In this document: piece by piece, positions 1-6,123 of the stretch | Numbering within the stretch: the stretch's first letter is position 1 | Layout of the letters: each line of letters begins with the position of its first letter | Source: Deltaproteobacteria bacterium CG07_land_8_20_14_0_80_60_11 | GTDB taxonomy: Bacteria; Desulfobacterota; Desulfobaccia; Desulfobaccales; 0-14-0-80-60-11 | Assembly (NCBI GenBank): GCA_002779455.1 | Contig: PEWM01000018.1 | Span: forward strand, 1 to 8,751 | DNA: 8,751 bases | Reading direction: 5' to 3' | Notes under the pieces: model-generated | Told to the model about the DNA's origin: nothing | Databases searched by the model: none | What the model saw: only the letters and a program-made list of their open reading frames with translations | Program-made: the position numbers and the translations under genes

Positions 1-1332
1 GCGCCGGCGCATGAGGCCAGCTTCAAGCGCCTGGCCCTGAAGCACGCGGTGGAGGCCACCGTCATCGGCCGCTACACCGATACGGGCGTCCTTGACGTCA
101 AGTACCAGGGCCGCACCGCGGCGTTTATGGACCTGTCGTTCCTGGAGGAGGATTTCCCCCCCTGGGAGTTCGAAGCCCGGTGGCTGCCGCCGGAGAATCG
201 CCTGACCGAACCGGTGCTGGGCGAGGCCGGGGATCACCTGGGGCTGCTCCTGGCCATGCTGGACCGGCCCAACCTCTGCTCCCGGGAGTGGATCACCCGC
301 CAGTTCGATCACGAGGTCCAGGGGGCCAGCGTGATCAAACCCCTGGTGGGGGAGGCGGCGCCGGCGCCCGCCGACGCGGCGGTGTTGCGGCCCCGGCCGG
401 ATTCGCACCGGGGGCTGGCCCTGAGCCTGGCCCTGAACCCCGCCTACTCCGCCATCGACACCTACCACATGGTGGCGGTGACCATCGACGAGGCGGTGCG
501 GCGCCTGTTGGCGGTGGGCGGCGATCTTTCCCACATCGGCGGGGTGGACAACTTCTGCTGGCCCAGCGTCGAGTACCACCCCCGGCACAACCCCGACGGG
601 AAGTTTAAGGCGGCGCAGCTGGTGCGGGCCTGCCTGGCCCTCAAGGACCTGTGCCGGGCTTACCAAATCCCCTTGCTGTCCGGCAAGGACAGCATGTACG
701 TCGACGGCCTGTTGCCCGGAGCCTTCGGGGAGATGCACCGGGTGAGCGGCCTGCCCACCCTGTGGTTCACCGCGGTGAGCGTCCTCGCTGACCTGCGGCG
801 CGCCCTGACCCTCACGTGGAAGCGGCCCGGCGACCTCATTTACCTGGTGGGGGATACCTTACCTGAGCTGGGAGGCTCGGAGTTTTACGATCTCCTGGGG
901 TATGTGGGGCTGAGCGTCCCGAAGGTTAACCCCGACGCCTTCCTGGCCTACTACCGCCTTGTGGAGCAGGCCGGGCAGATGGAACTGCTGGCCTCGGCCC
1001 ACGGCCTCTACCGGGGGGGCCTGGCGGTGCATCTTGCCACCTCCAGCCTGGCGGCGGGGTTGGGGCTGGAGGTGGACCTGAGCCCGGTGGCCCCTGATTT
1101 ACCGGACTACGCCGCGCTCTATGCGGAATCGGCCGGCCGTTTCCTGGTGAGCGTGGACCCGGCCCAGGCCCGCCGCCTGGAGGAACTCTTTCAGGGGCAG
1201 CCCCTTAATTGCCTCGGCCGGGTCGGCAATGACTCAACCTTCAAGATTATCCGGCATGGCCGGACGCTCTTAGAGACTCCCCTGGCCACCTTGAGGTCAG
1301 CCTGGGAGCGCCGTTTCGGCGGCCTGGTTTGA
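1..1332 (+). CDS. purL: Phosphoribosylformylglycinamidine synthase PurL, C-terminal part (5' end outside window)
   Basis: FGAM synthase makes formylglycinamidine ribonucleotide from FGAR, glutamine-derived ammonia and ATP in cytosolic de novo purine synthesis. The frame is open from base 1, so the true start lies upstream; the GTG at 49 is only an internal codon. About 443 residues are present. Residues about 93-120 (motif SREWITRQFDHEVQG) mark entry into the second AIR-synthase-like half. Then come DTYHMVAVTIDEA and GGDLSHIGGVDNFCWP, SGKDSMY at residues 227-233, and GGSEFYDLLG at 291-300, all typical of PurL. No PurQ-like glutamine amidotransferase domain follows, so the enzyme should need separate PurQ (and possibly PurS). 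One oddity: where many PurL proteins have D-x-S-D-G-G-L, this one reads HGLYRGGL at 334-341; this may be normal for the second, structural nucleotide site of this subfamily. Family identification is very secure. Confidence 0.95.
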   Translation, partial: APAHEASFKRLALKHAVEATVIGRYTDTGVLDVKYQGRTAAFMDLSFLEEDFPPWEFEARWLPPENRLTEPVLGEAGDHLGLLLAMLDRPNLCSREWITRQFDHEVQGASVIKPLVGEAAPAPADAAVLRPRPDSHRGLALSLALNPAYSAIDTYHMVAVTIDEAVRRLLAVGGDLSHIGGVDNFCWPSVEYHPRHNPDGKFKAAQLVRACLALKDLCRAYQIPLLSGKDSMYVDGLLPGAFGEMHRVSGLPTLWFTAVSVLADLRRALTLTWKRPGDLIYLVGDTLPELGGSEFYDLLGYVGLSVPKVNPDAFLAYYRLVEQAGQMELLASAHGLYRGGLAVHLATSSLAAGLGLEVDLSPVAPDLPDYAALYAESAGRFLVSVDPAQARRLEELFQGQPLNCLGRVGNDSTFKIIRHGRTLLETPLATLRSAWERRFGGLV

Positions 1333-1356
1333 GGAGTTCCTTTTTTCTGATATAAT
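1329..1356 (+). promoter_or_regulatory. Sigma-70-like promoter for the NIL-ferredoxin gene
   Basis: A -35-like TTGAGG (1329-1334, 4 of 6 matches) overlaps the purL stop codon. It is followed after 16 bases by a perfect -10 hexamer TATAAT (1351-1356). A start around 1363 would give a very short leader with the purine-rich GAGGGATGGG just before the ATG at 1377. The local AT-rich patch stands out from the GC-rich surroundings. This suggests the ferredoxin-transporter pair can be transcribed independently of purL. Confidence 0.55.
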
Positions 1357-1376
1357 TACATGCTGAGGGATGGGAT

Positions 1377-1799
1377 ATGCATGCGGAAATGTTAGTGCTC
1401 CGTTTTTCCGAGAGCGTGGTGGATCAGCCCATCATCTACCGCCTGGTCAAGGATTACGACCTGGAATTCAACCTCCTCAAGGCCACCATCTATCCCCGGA
1501 AAGAGGGGATCATGGTCATGGAGCTCCGGGGCCACCCCAAGAATTTCCGGCGGGGCCTCAAATACCTCCGGGAGGCGGGCGTCAAGGTCCAGCGGGTGGC
1601 CCGGGATGTGCGCCGCAACGAGGAGCGCTGCTACCAGTGCGGCGCCTGCACCGCCGTCTGTCCCACCGGGGCGCTGTTCATCCAACGGCCCGAGATGGCC
1701 GTGCTGTTTGACCCCAGCAAATGCAGCGCCTGCGAGCTGTGCTGCCCGGTCTGCCCGGCCCGGGCCATGGAGGTCCGGCTCAACCGCAACGCCTTGTGA
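1377..1799 (+). CDS. NIL-domain ferredoxin-like protein with two [4Fe-4S] motifs
   Basis: This is a 140-residue cytosolic iron-sulfur protein. Residues about 1-78 form a NIL domain, a small ferredoxin-fold domain also found at the C-terminus of methionine ABC transporter ATPases. Residues about 82-135 hold two bacterial ferredoxin motifs: C85-x2-C88-x2-C91-x3-C95-P and C116-x2-C119-x2-C122-x3-C126-P, both complete for [4Fe-4S] binding. Proteins of this architecture in methanogens and sulfate reducers are linked to sulfide incorporation into homocysteine together with a COG1900/DUF39 protein. No such partner is in this window, so that role is inference. The ATG at 1377 follows a GAGGGATGGG purine stretch. 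A second ATG at 1370 is in another frame. The next gene starts 15 nt after the stop, which suggests co-transcription with the transporter. Confidence 0.88.
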   Translation: MHAEMLVLRFSESVVDQPIIYRLVKDYDLEFNLLKATIYPRKEGIMVMELRGHPKNFRRGLKYLREAGVKVQRVARDVRRNEERCYQCGACTAVCPTGALFIQRPEMAVLFDPSKCSACELCCPVCPARAMEVRLNRNAL

Positions 1800-1814
1800 G
1801 TTCGGCCCGCCATT

Positions 1815-2924
1815 TTGCTGCCCTTTTACATCAGTGTCTATTCCGCCGTCGTCGCCTGCATCTATTTCCTGCTCCCCCTCTATCTGAAGGGCAGTCTCCG
1901 GTTCACCGGGGGCCAGATCGGGGTCCTCTACGCCGTCCTCAGCCTGAACGCCATCCTGGTGTCCTTTCCCGTGGGCGTTATCGGCGACCGTTACCCGGCC
2001 CGGATTCTCACCCGGGCCGGCCTGGCGATGACCGCCGCCAGCCTCTGGGGGCTGTCGCTGGTGGGGAGTTTCTGGCCCTTCCTGGCGGTCTTTTGGGGCT
2101 TCGGCCTGAGCAGCCAGCTCTTCCGGCTCTCCCTGGATACCCTGCTGTTCAAGGAAGACCAGGGGGATACGCCCCGGCGCCTGGGCCGCTACAATGCCAT
2201 GCGCATGGGCGGGATGATGGTGGGGGCGCTGCTGGCGGGGGCGGGCTATTACTGGCTGGATTTCCCCGCCACCCTGAAACTTTTCAGCCTCGTGGCGCTG
2301 CTGTTGATCGCGCCCACGGTCAAACTCCCGGTGACCCGGGGGGTGCGTACCACTCTCTTTGACTACGGCCGGGATTTTCTGGCGCCCCCGGTGCGGTTTT
2401 TCGCCACCTGGCTCTTTCTCTTCACCCTGCACTGGGGGGCCGAAGCCACCAGCCTGTCGCTTTTTCTGGAACACAACCTAAATCTTTCGCCCCTGGGGGT
2501 GGGCGCTTACATGGCCGGCGAGTTCGGGGTGGTGGCGCTCACCGCCTATCTCTACGGCCGGTTCTGGGCCGGGCGTCTGAAGCCCCTCACCTTTCTGGCC
2601 CTGGCCCTGATTTTTTCCGGCGCCGGGCACATCATGATGACCTACCCGGTCCTGCCCTGGTCCTTTGCCTGGCGGGCGGTGCACGGGTTCGGCGACGGCC
2701 TTATCCTCATGGAGACCTACACCACCATCACCCGGCTGTTTCACGTGGACCGCATCGGCGGCAACGCCAGTCTCATTTCTCTCGTCACCACCCTGGGGGT
2801 CTTCGCCGGCTCCCTGATCTTCGGCCCCCTGGGCGCAGCATACGGTTATGAGGCGCCGCTCATCGTCTCCGGCGCCATCAGCCTGGCCCTCCTGCCCCTG
2901 GCCTACGCGGGTTTAAAGGAGTGA
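1815..2924 (+). CDS. Major facilitator superfamily (MFS) transporter
   Basis: A 369-residue inner-membrane protein with about 12 hydrophobic helices (roughly residues 5-25, 36-56, 66-86, 88-108, 132-148, 152-170, 195-215, 226-246, 256-275, 280-300, 318-338, 346-366). The loop after helix 2 reads GVIGDRYPARILTRAG, a recognisable MFS motif A (G-x3-D-R-x-x-R), and a charged loop separates the two six-helix halves. Substrate is unknown; the family includes sugar, drug and organic-anion carriers. The start is uncertain. TTG at 1815 puts helix 1 almost at the N-terminus, and no in-frame ATG occurs until about 2027, inside helix 3. An upstream start is blocked by the in-frame TGA of the preceding gene at 1797-1799. 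There is no strong ribosome binding site, so translational coupling to the ferredoxin gene is likely. The C-terminus is intact. Confidence 0.85.
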   Translation: MLPFYISVYSAVVACIYFLLPLYLKGSLRFTGGQIGVLYAVLSLNAILVSFPVGVIGDRYPARILTRAGLAMTAASLWGLSLVGSFWPFLAVFWGFGLSSQLFRLSLDTLLFKEDQGDTPRRLGRYNAMRMGGMMVGALLAGAGYYWLDFPATLKLFSLVALLLIAPTVKLPVTRGVRTTLFDYGRDFLAPPVRFFATWLFLFTLHWGAEATSLSLFLEHNLNLSPLGVGAYMAGEFGVVALTAYLYGRFWAGRLKPLTFLALALIFSGAGHIMMTYPVLPWSFAWRAVHGFGDGLILMETYTTITRLFHVDRIGGNASLISLVTTLGVFAGSLIFGPLGAAYGYEAPLIVSGAISLALLPLAYAGLKE

Positions 2925-3028
2925 GGGCTCCTCAAGCCGGCCGGCCAACCTGAGTGCCACACCAGGCGGTTGGCGGCGATTACCCCGATCAAATTCTCCC
3001 CATTGGCGCTTACCGCCAGATTCTTCAT
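2903..3028 (-). pseudogene. Possible N-terminal remnant of a NifX/NifB-like (dinitrogenase Fe-Mo cofactor family) protein
   Basis: On the minus strand an ATG at 3028 is preceded, four bases away, by a perfect AGGAGG (3038-3033). It opens a 41-codon frame ending at TAG 2905-2903, inside the 3' end of the transporter gene. The peptide begins MKNLAVSANGENL, which looks like the start of small dinitrogenase iron-molybdenum cofactor family proteins (typically M-K-x-A-V-S-A-x-G-x-x-L-D). The expected D-P-R-F-G-R segment that should follow is absent, and the rest matches nothing I recognise. A truncated or decayed gene start with its ribosome binding site still intact is the best reading. A chance match or a real 41-residue peptide cannot be excluded. 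The match comes from memory of the family and is short. Confidence 0.35.
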
Positions 3029-3076
3029 ATGTCCTCCTGTCCATAACCGCAAATAAATTATGGTGCATTTATTATC

Positions 3077-3105
3077 TTGACATTAGCTCAAAAATATTCT
3101 TAACA
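3077..3105 (+). promoter_or_regulatory. Weak candidate promoter for the sigma-54 activator gene
   Basis: There is an exact -35 consensus TTGACA at 3077-3082 with 17 bases to TTAACA (3100-3105). The -10 match is weak; alternatives such as TTTAAT (3110-3115) have poor spacing. The surrounding AT-rich sequence is what one expects of a promoter in this otherwise GC-rich DNA. The leader to the ATG at 3235 would be about 120 nt. Confidence 0.25.
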
Positions 3106-3190
3106 TGCTTTTAATACGACCCCATTTGTCCAATTCCAAGACATGGTAATTTTCTCTCTCGGGTCCCCCTATTCGGGAGCGTCGTCGGAC

Positions 3191-3214
3191 TCCGGCTAAA
3201 CTTTCTTAACCGGA
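3191..3214. repeat. Imperfect inverted repeat before the activator start
   Basis: TCCGG (3191-3195) and TAA (3197-3199) are mirrored by TTA (3206-3208) and CCGGA (3210-3214), with one C/A mismatch and a six-base centre ACTTTC. It sits ten bases ahead of the AGGAA ribosome binding site (3224-3228) of the activator gene. It could be an operator for autoregulation or an mRNA hairpin affecting translation; the sequence does not tell which. Confidence 0.4.
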
Positions 3215-3234
3215 CAGAAACGCAGGAATCGGTT

Positions 3235-5913
3235 ATGACCCAGAAAAACGGCGGGTTTTTCTTCAGAGTCCTCGATAGCATCACCGACCCTCTAGCCATT
3301 TACGATCGGCGCTATCGCATCAGCCTGGTCAATCAGGCCCTGGTCAATCTCTATGAGCTGCCGGCGTCAGACGTCATCGGCAAGCACTGCTTTGAGGTCT
3401 TCCACCATCGCAGCTCCGTATGTGAAAACTGCCATGTCAGGGAAGTCTTCCGTACGGGCGAAACCCGCCGGCGCGAGAAGGTCATTGCCCTGCCGGACGG
3501 CCGGCAGCGCCATTTTGCCATCCACTGTTATCCGTTGCGCGATAACCAGGGGCAGGTCATTCAGGCCATTGAGCATTCCCGGGACGTCACCATACCCCGG
3601 AGCCTGGAACATCAGTTGAGAGTGTCGGAAGCCCACTACCGCACCCTGGTGGAGCATGCCCGGGAAGGGATTTTCATGGTTGATACAGGGGAGGCGCGCC
3701 TGACCTTCGCCAACCGGTGTATGGGGGAAATGCTAGGTTATGCTCCCGAAGAAATCCTGGGGCGGTCCATGTTCGAGTTTATGGACGAGGAGGCCGTGGG
3801 GGTGGCCCGGGCCCAGTTGGAGCAGCGCCGCAATGGCGTGGCCAGTGTCTATGAATTAACGCTCAAACGCCGGGACGGCTCTGACCTGGTGGGGTTGATT
3901 TCCGCCGCCCCGTTAAAGGTCAATAATACTTTCTTAGGTTCGGTGAACATCATCACTGATATTACCCCGCGCAAACGGGCGGAGGCGGAACTCCAGTCGG
4001 CCAAGGAATTCAATGAGAAAATCATCAATGGCATCACCGACCACCTCACCGTCATCGACCCCCGGACTTACCGGATTGTTCAGGCCAATAATTCATTCCT
4101 GGCCCGGGTAGGGCTTGGGGCTGCGGCGGTGCTGGGGAAGCCGTGTTTTGAAATTATCTTCAAGAGAGAGATCCCCTGCCATGAGGATGGCGCCTGGTGT
4201 CCGCTTCAAGAGACCTTCCGTCTCAAGCAAGGGGTAGTGGGGGAAAGGATGTATCCGGATGCCCGAGGCCGGGAGCGCCTCCTCCAGGTGGCCACCTATC
4301 CGCTCTTCGACAGCCAATCGGGGGTAGACCTGATCATTCGCCTGGAGACCGACGTCACCGACAAGCGCAAAACCGAGGCGGACCTGGCCTTCCGCTCCCG
4401 GGAACTGCAACGGACCCAACATCAACTGGAAACCCTCTTTGAGATTTCCCGGCAGGTGAGTTCCAAGAATTCCCTGGTGGAGCTGATCGATGCTTTGCAG
4501 AACATCATCCAGGAGATCTTTCCCGAGTCCGATCCCATTTTCCTTATCCTGGATGCCGGCCGGGATCAATTCCTGCCGCTCAAAGAGTGTTCGGCCGGGG
4601 TAGGCGAACCGCTGGGAGGCTTTCTCCACCAACTGGAGAACACCGGGACGCTGGGAGATTTTATCCAGTATCTCCGGGAGGCCAGGGACCCGCACCCCGT
4701 CACCGGGGAAGATCGCCGCAAATTGCCGGAGTGCCTGAGTGGATTATTAGAACCTTACCCCAGCTGGTTCGGCCTGCCCATCTTTGTCCAGCAGGAATGC
4801 ATCGGCTATTTCTTTCTGGTTTTCCATACCTGCCGGGAATACTTGAAGGAGGATCTGCACTTCATCCACGCCCTCTTCGCCCAGATTGCGGGTTATATCC
4901 GCCACCTGGTCATTTACGAAGTCAGAATGAATCAGGACCGCCATCAGGAAACCGAGAGGATCTGCTATGGCGGCATTATCGGCAAGAGCAAGAATATCCA
5001 GGAGATCTTCGAGTTAATCGACCTGATCTCCAAGTCTGACGCCACCGTGCTTATTTCGGGGGAAAACGGCACCGGCAAGGAATTGGTGGCCCAGGCGATC
5101 CACCAGCAGAGCCATCGCCACCTGGGCCCGTTTATCGTGGCCAACTGTTCGGCCTATTCCCCCACCCTGCTGGAAAGCGAGTTGTTTGGGCATGAACGGG
5201 GCGCTTTCACCGGGGCCATCCGCCAGCGGAAGGGCCGGATCGAACGGTCCCGTGGGGGCACGCTGTTTCTCGATGAGATCGGGGACATCTCGCCGGCCAC
5301 CCAGGTGCTGCTGCTGCGGTTTCTGCAGGACCACTGTTTTGAACGGGTGGGAGGCGAAAAACCCATAGAGGCGGATGTCCGGGTCCTGGCCGCCACCAAC
5401 CAGGACCTCCGCCGCCTGGCGGAAGCGGGCCAGTTCCGGGACGACCTCTATTATCGCTTGAATGTGATCTCCATTCACCTGCCGCTGCTGCGGGAGCGCC
5501 GGGAGGACATCCCGCTTTTGGCCGTGCATTTTTTAAAGAAATACAACCTGAAGGAAGGCAAACACGTGGTCACCTTCGGGGCCGATGCCATGGAGGCGCT
5601 CATGGATTATGATTGGCCGGGCAATGTCCGGCAACTGGAAAATGCCGTCAGCCATGCCATCATCCTGGCCCAGGGCGATGTGATCCGGCGCCGACATCTG
5701 CCGCGCTTTCTCCGGGAAGCGGCCGCCGCCTGGGTGTCCACCTCCCTGGCCGAAAACGAACGCCAGCTCATCTTCAGGGTGCTGCAGGAATCGAATTGGA
5801 ACAAGCATGATGCCGCCAAACGTTTAAAAGTCAGCCGCAGTACCCTCTATAGCAAGATTCGCCGTTATGGATTAGAGAATATTTATAGGGGGTCCATTTC
5901 TATACAACCTTAA
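3235..5913 (+). CDS. Sigma-54-dependent transcriptional activator with three PAS domains and a GAF-like region
   Basis: An 892-residue cytosolic bacterial enhancer-binding protein. Order: PAS 1 (about 8-118), PAS 2 (about 128-248), PAS 3 (about 258-378), a short coiled linker (380-405), a GAF-like region (about 406-560), AAA+ domain (about 578-810) and Fis-type helix-turn-helix (about 842-880). The AAA+ core is complete: Walker A GENGTGKE (609-616), the sigma-54 contact loop GAFTGA (656-661), Walker B TLFLDE (676-681), a sensor I-type AATNQD (719-724), RDDLYYRLNV (735-744) and WPGNVRQLEN (794-803). There is no receiver domain, so it is controlled by a bound signal rather than phosphorylation. 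PAS 1 and PAS 3 carry matching Cys sets (C52, C63, C66; C304, C315, C322), hinting at redox or cofactor sensing. The ATG is preceded by AGGAA six bases upstream. Its likely target is the sigma-54 promoter downstream at 6098-6113 that drives the CoA-transferase genes. Confidence 0.93.
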   Translation: MTQKNGGFFFRVLDSITDPLAIYDRRYRISLVNQALVNLYELPASDVIGKHCFEVFHHRSSVCENCHVREVFRTGETRRREKVIALPDGRQRHFAIHCYPLRDNQGQVIQAIEHSRDVTIPRSLEHQLRVSEAHYRTLVEHAREGIFMVDTGEARLTFANRCMGEMLGYAPEEILGRSMFEFMDEEAVGVARAQLEQRRNGVASVYELTLKRRDGSDLVGLISAAPLKVNNTFLGSVNIITDITPRKRAEAELQSAKEFNEKIINGITDHLTVIDPRTYRIVQANNSFLARVGLGAAAVLGKPCFEIIFKREIPCHEDGAWCPLQETFRLKQGVVGERMYPDARGRERLLQVATYPLFDSQSGVDLIIRLETDVTDKRKTEADLAFRSRELQRTQHQLETLFEISRQVSSKNSLVELIDALQNIIQEIFPESDPIFLILDAGRDQFLPLKECSAGVGEPLGGFLHQLENTGTLGDFIQYLREARDPHPVTGEDRRKLPECLSGLLEPYPSWFGLPIFVQQECIGYFFLVFHTCREYLKEDLHFIHALFAQIAGYIRHLVIYEVRMNQDRHQETERICYGGIIGKSKNIQEIFELIDLISKSDATVLISGENGTGKELVAQAIHQQSHRHLGPFIVANCSAYSPTLLESELFGHERGAFTGAIRQRKGRIERSRGGTLFLDEIGDISPATQVLLLRFLQDHCFERVGGEKPIEADVRVLAATNQDLRRLAEAGQFRDDLYYRLNVISIHLPLLRERREDIPLLAVHFLKKYNLKEGKHVVTFGADAMEALMDYDWPGNVRQLENAVSHAIILAQGDVIRRRHLPRFLREAAAAWVSTSLAENERQLIFRVLQESNWNKHDAAKRLKVSRSTLYSKIRRYGLENIYRGSISIQP

Positions 5914-6097
5914 AAAATTAATAATAACAAAGAGTTTTTAAAAAATAGGTCAGATTTGATACACTTTTAAATAATAGAAGAAAATCGGGCAATACAAAAA
6001 AATCGGGTTTTTTATGAAAAAAAATTGACATTCGATGCAAGCCTGTGCTAACGGTTACATATTCGCTAAAGGATTTTTGAAGTTGGTTTTTTGTATC
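5914..6097. other. AT-rich region upstream of the sigma-54 promoter (putative enhancer region)
   Basis: There is no gene here. The stretch is strikingly AT-rich, with A- and T-runs at 5912-5946 and 5996-6025, and no clear terminator for the activator gene. It contains a direct repeat of AAAATCGGG, a short dyad TAAC-G-GTTA (6049-6057), and an isolated TTGACA (6025-6030) without a good -10. It covers about 25 to 210 bases upstream of the presumed transcription start at about 6124, where upstream activator sites and bending sites normally lie for sigma-54 promoters. Which bases the activator binds cannot be read directly. Confidence 0.5.
5981..6007 (+). repeat. Direct repeat AAAATCGGG, candidate activator binding sites
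   Basis: AAAATCGGG occurs at 5981-5989 and again at 5999-6007, start to start 18 bases, so not exactly two helical turns. The repeats lie about 117-143 bases before the presumed start of the sigma-54 transcript, a common distance for upstream activator sites. The repeats are short and lie in A-rich DNA, so chance is possible. Confidence 0.3.
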
Positions 6098-6113
6098 TGG
6101 CAGGAATCTTGTA
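6098..6113 (+). promoter_or_regulatory. Sigma-54 (-24/-12) promoter for the CoA-transferase genes
   Basis: TGGCAGG-AATC-TTGTA matches the sigma-54 consensus TGGCACG-N4-TTGCW at all but two positions, with exact spacing between the -24 GG and the -12 element. The deviations are C to G in the -24 block and C to T in the -12 block. It lies 185 bases downstream of a complete sigma-54 activator gene and points at the CoA-transferase pair. The predicted start of transcription is near 6124, leaving a leader of about 330 nt. Confidence 0.72.
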
Positions 6114-6123
6114 AGAGCTACCT

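Larger units (their letters stand above)
2925..3234. other. Intergenic region between transporter and sigma-54 activator
   Basis: This 310-nt stretch has no convincing plus-strand gene. Its left third is GC-rich and carries the minus-strand remnant frame plus a perfect 5-bp hairpin, TGGCG-CTTAC-CGCCA (3004-3018). From about 3045 to 3120 it turns strongly AT-rich and contains TTGACA at 3077-3082. The best hexamer 17 bases downstream (TTAACA, 3100-3105) is a poor -10, so a promoter here for the activator is plausible but unproven. An imperfect inverted repeat lies at 3191-3214, just before the activator's ribosome binding site. No rho-independent terminator with a T-run was seen after the transporter. 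Confidence 0.6.

Noticed and set aside
1392..2474. A 360-codon open frame on the minus strand, opposite the ferredoxin and transporter genes
   Set aside because: It has a Gln/Gly/Pro/His-rich composition typical of antisense of GC-rich genes, no recognisable domain, and lies across two well-supported genes.
1377..2924. Ferredoxin-transporter fusion by readthrough of the TGA at 1797
   Set aside because: The shared frame is suggestive, but no selenocysteine-type element or other recoding signal is evident. The ferredoxin ends naturally after its second cluster motif.
2944..2959. Minus-strand match to a sigma-54 promoter (TGGCACT-CAGG-TTGGC)
   Set aside because: It would fire into the transporter's antisense strand, lies within the remnant frame, and there is no gene to drive. 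Likely a chance match in GC-rich DNA.
5996..6013. Terminator after the activator gene (A-run, TCGGG, T-run)
   Set aside because: The stem would be only A-T pairs with no GC core, too weak for an intrinsic terminator.
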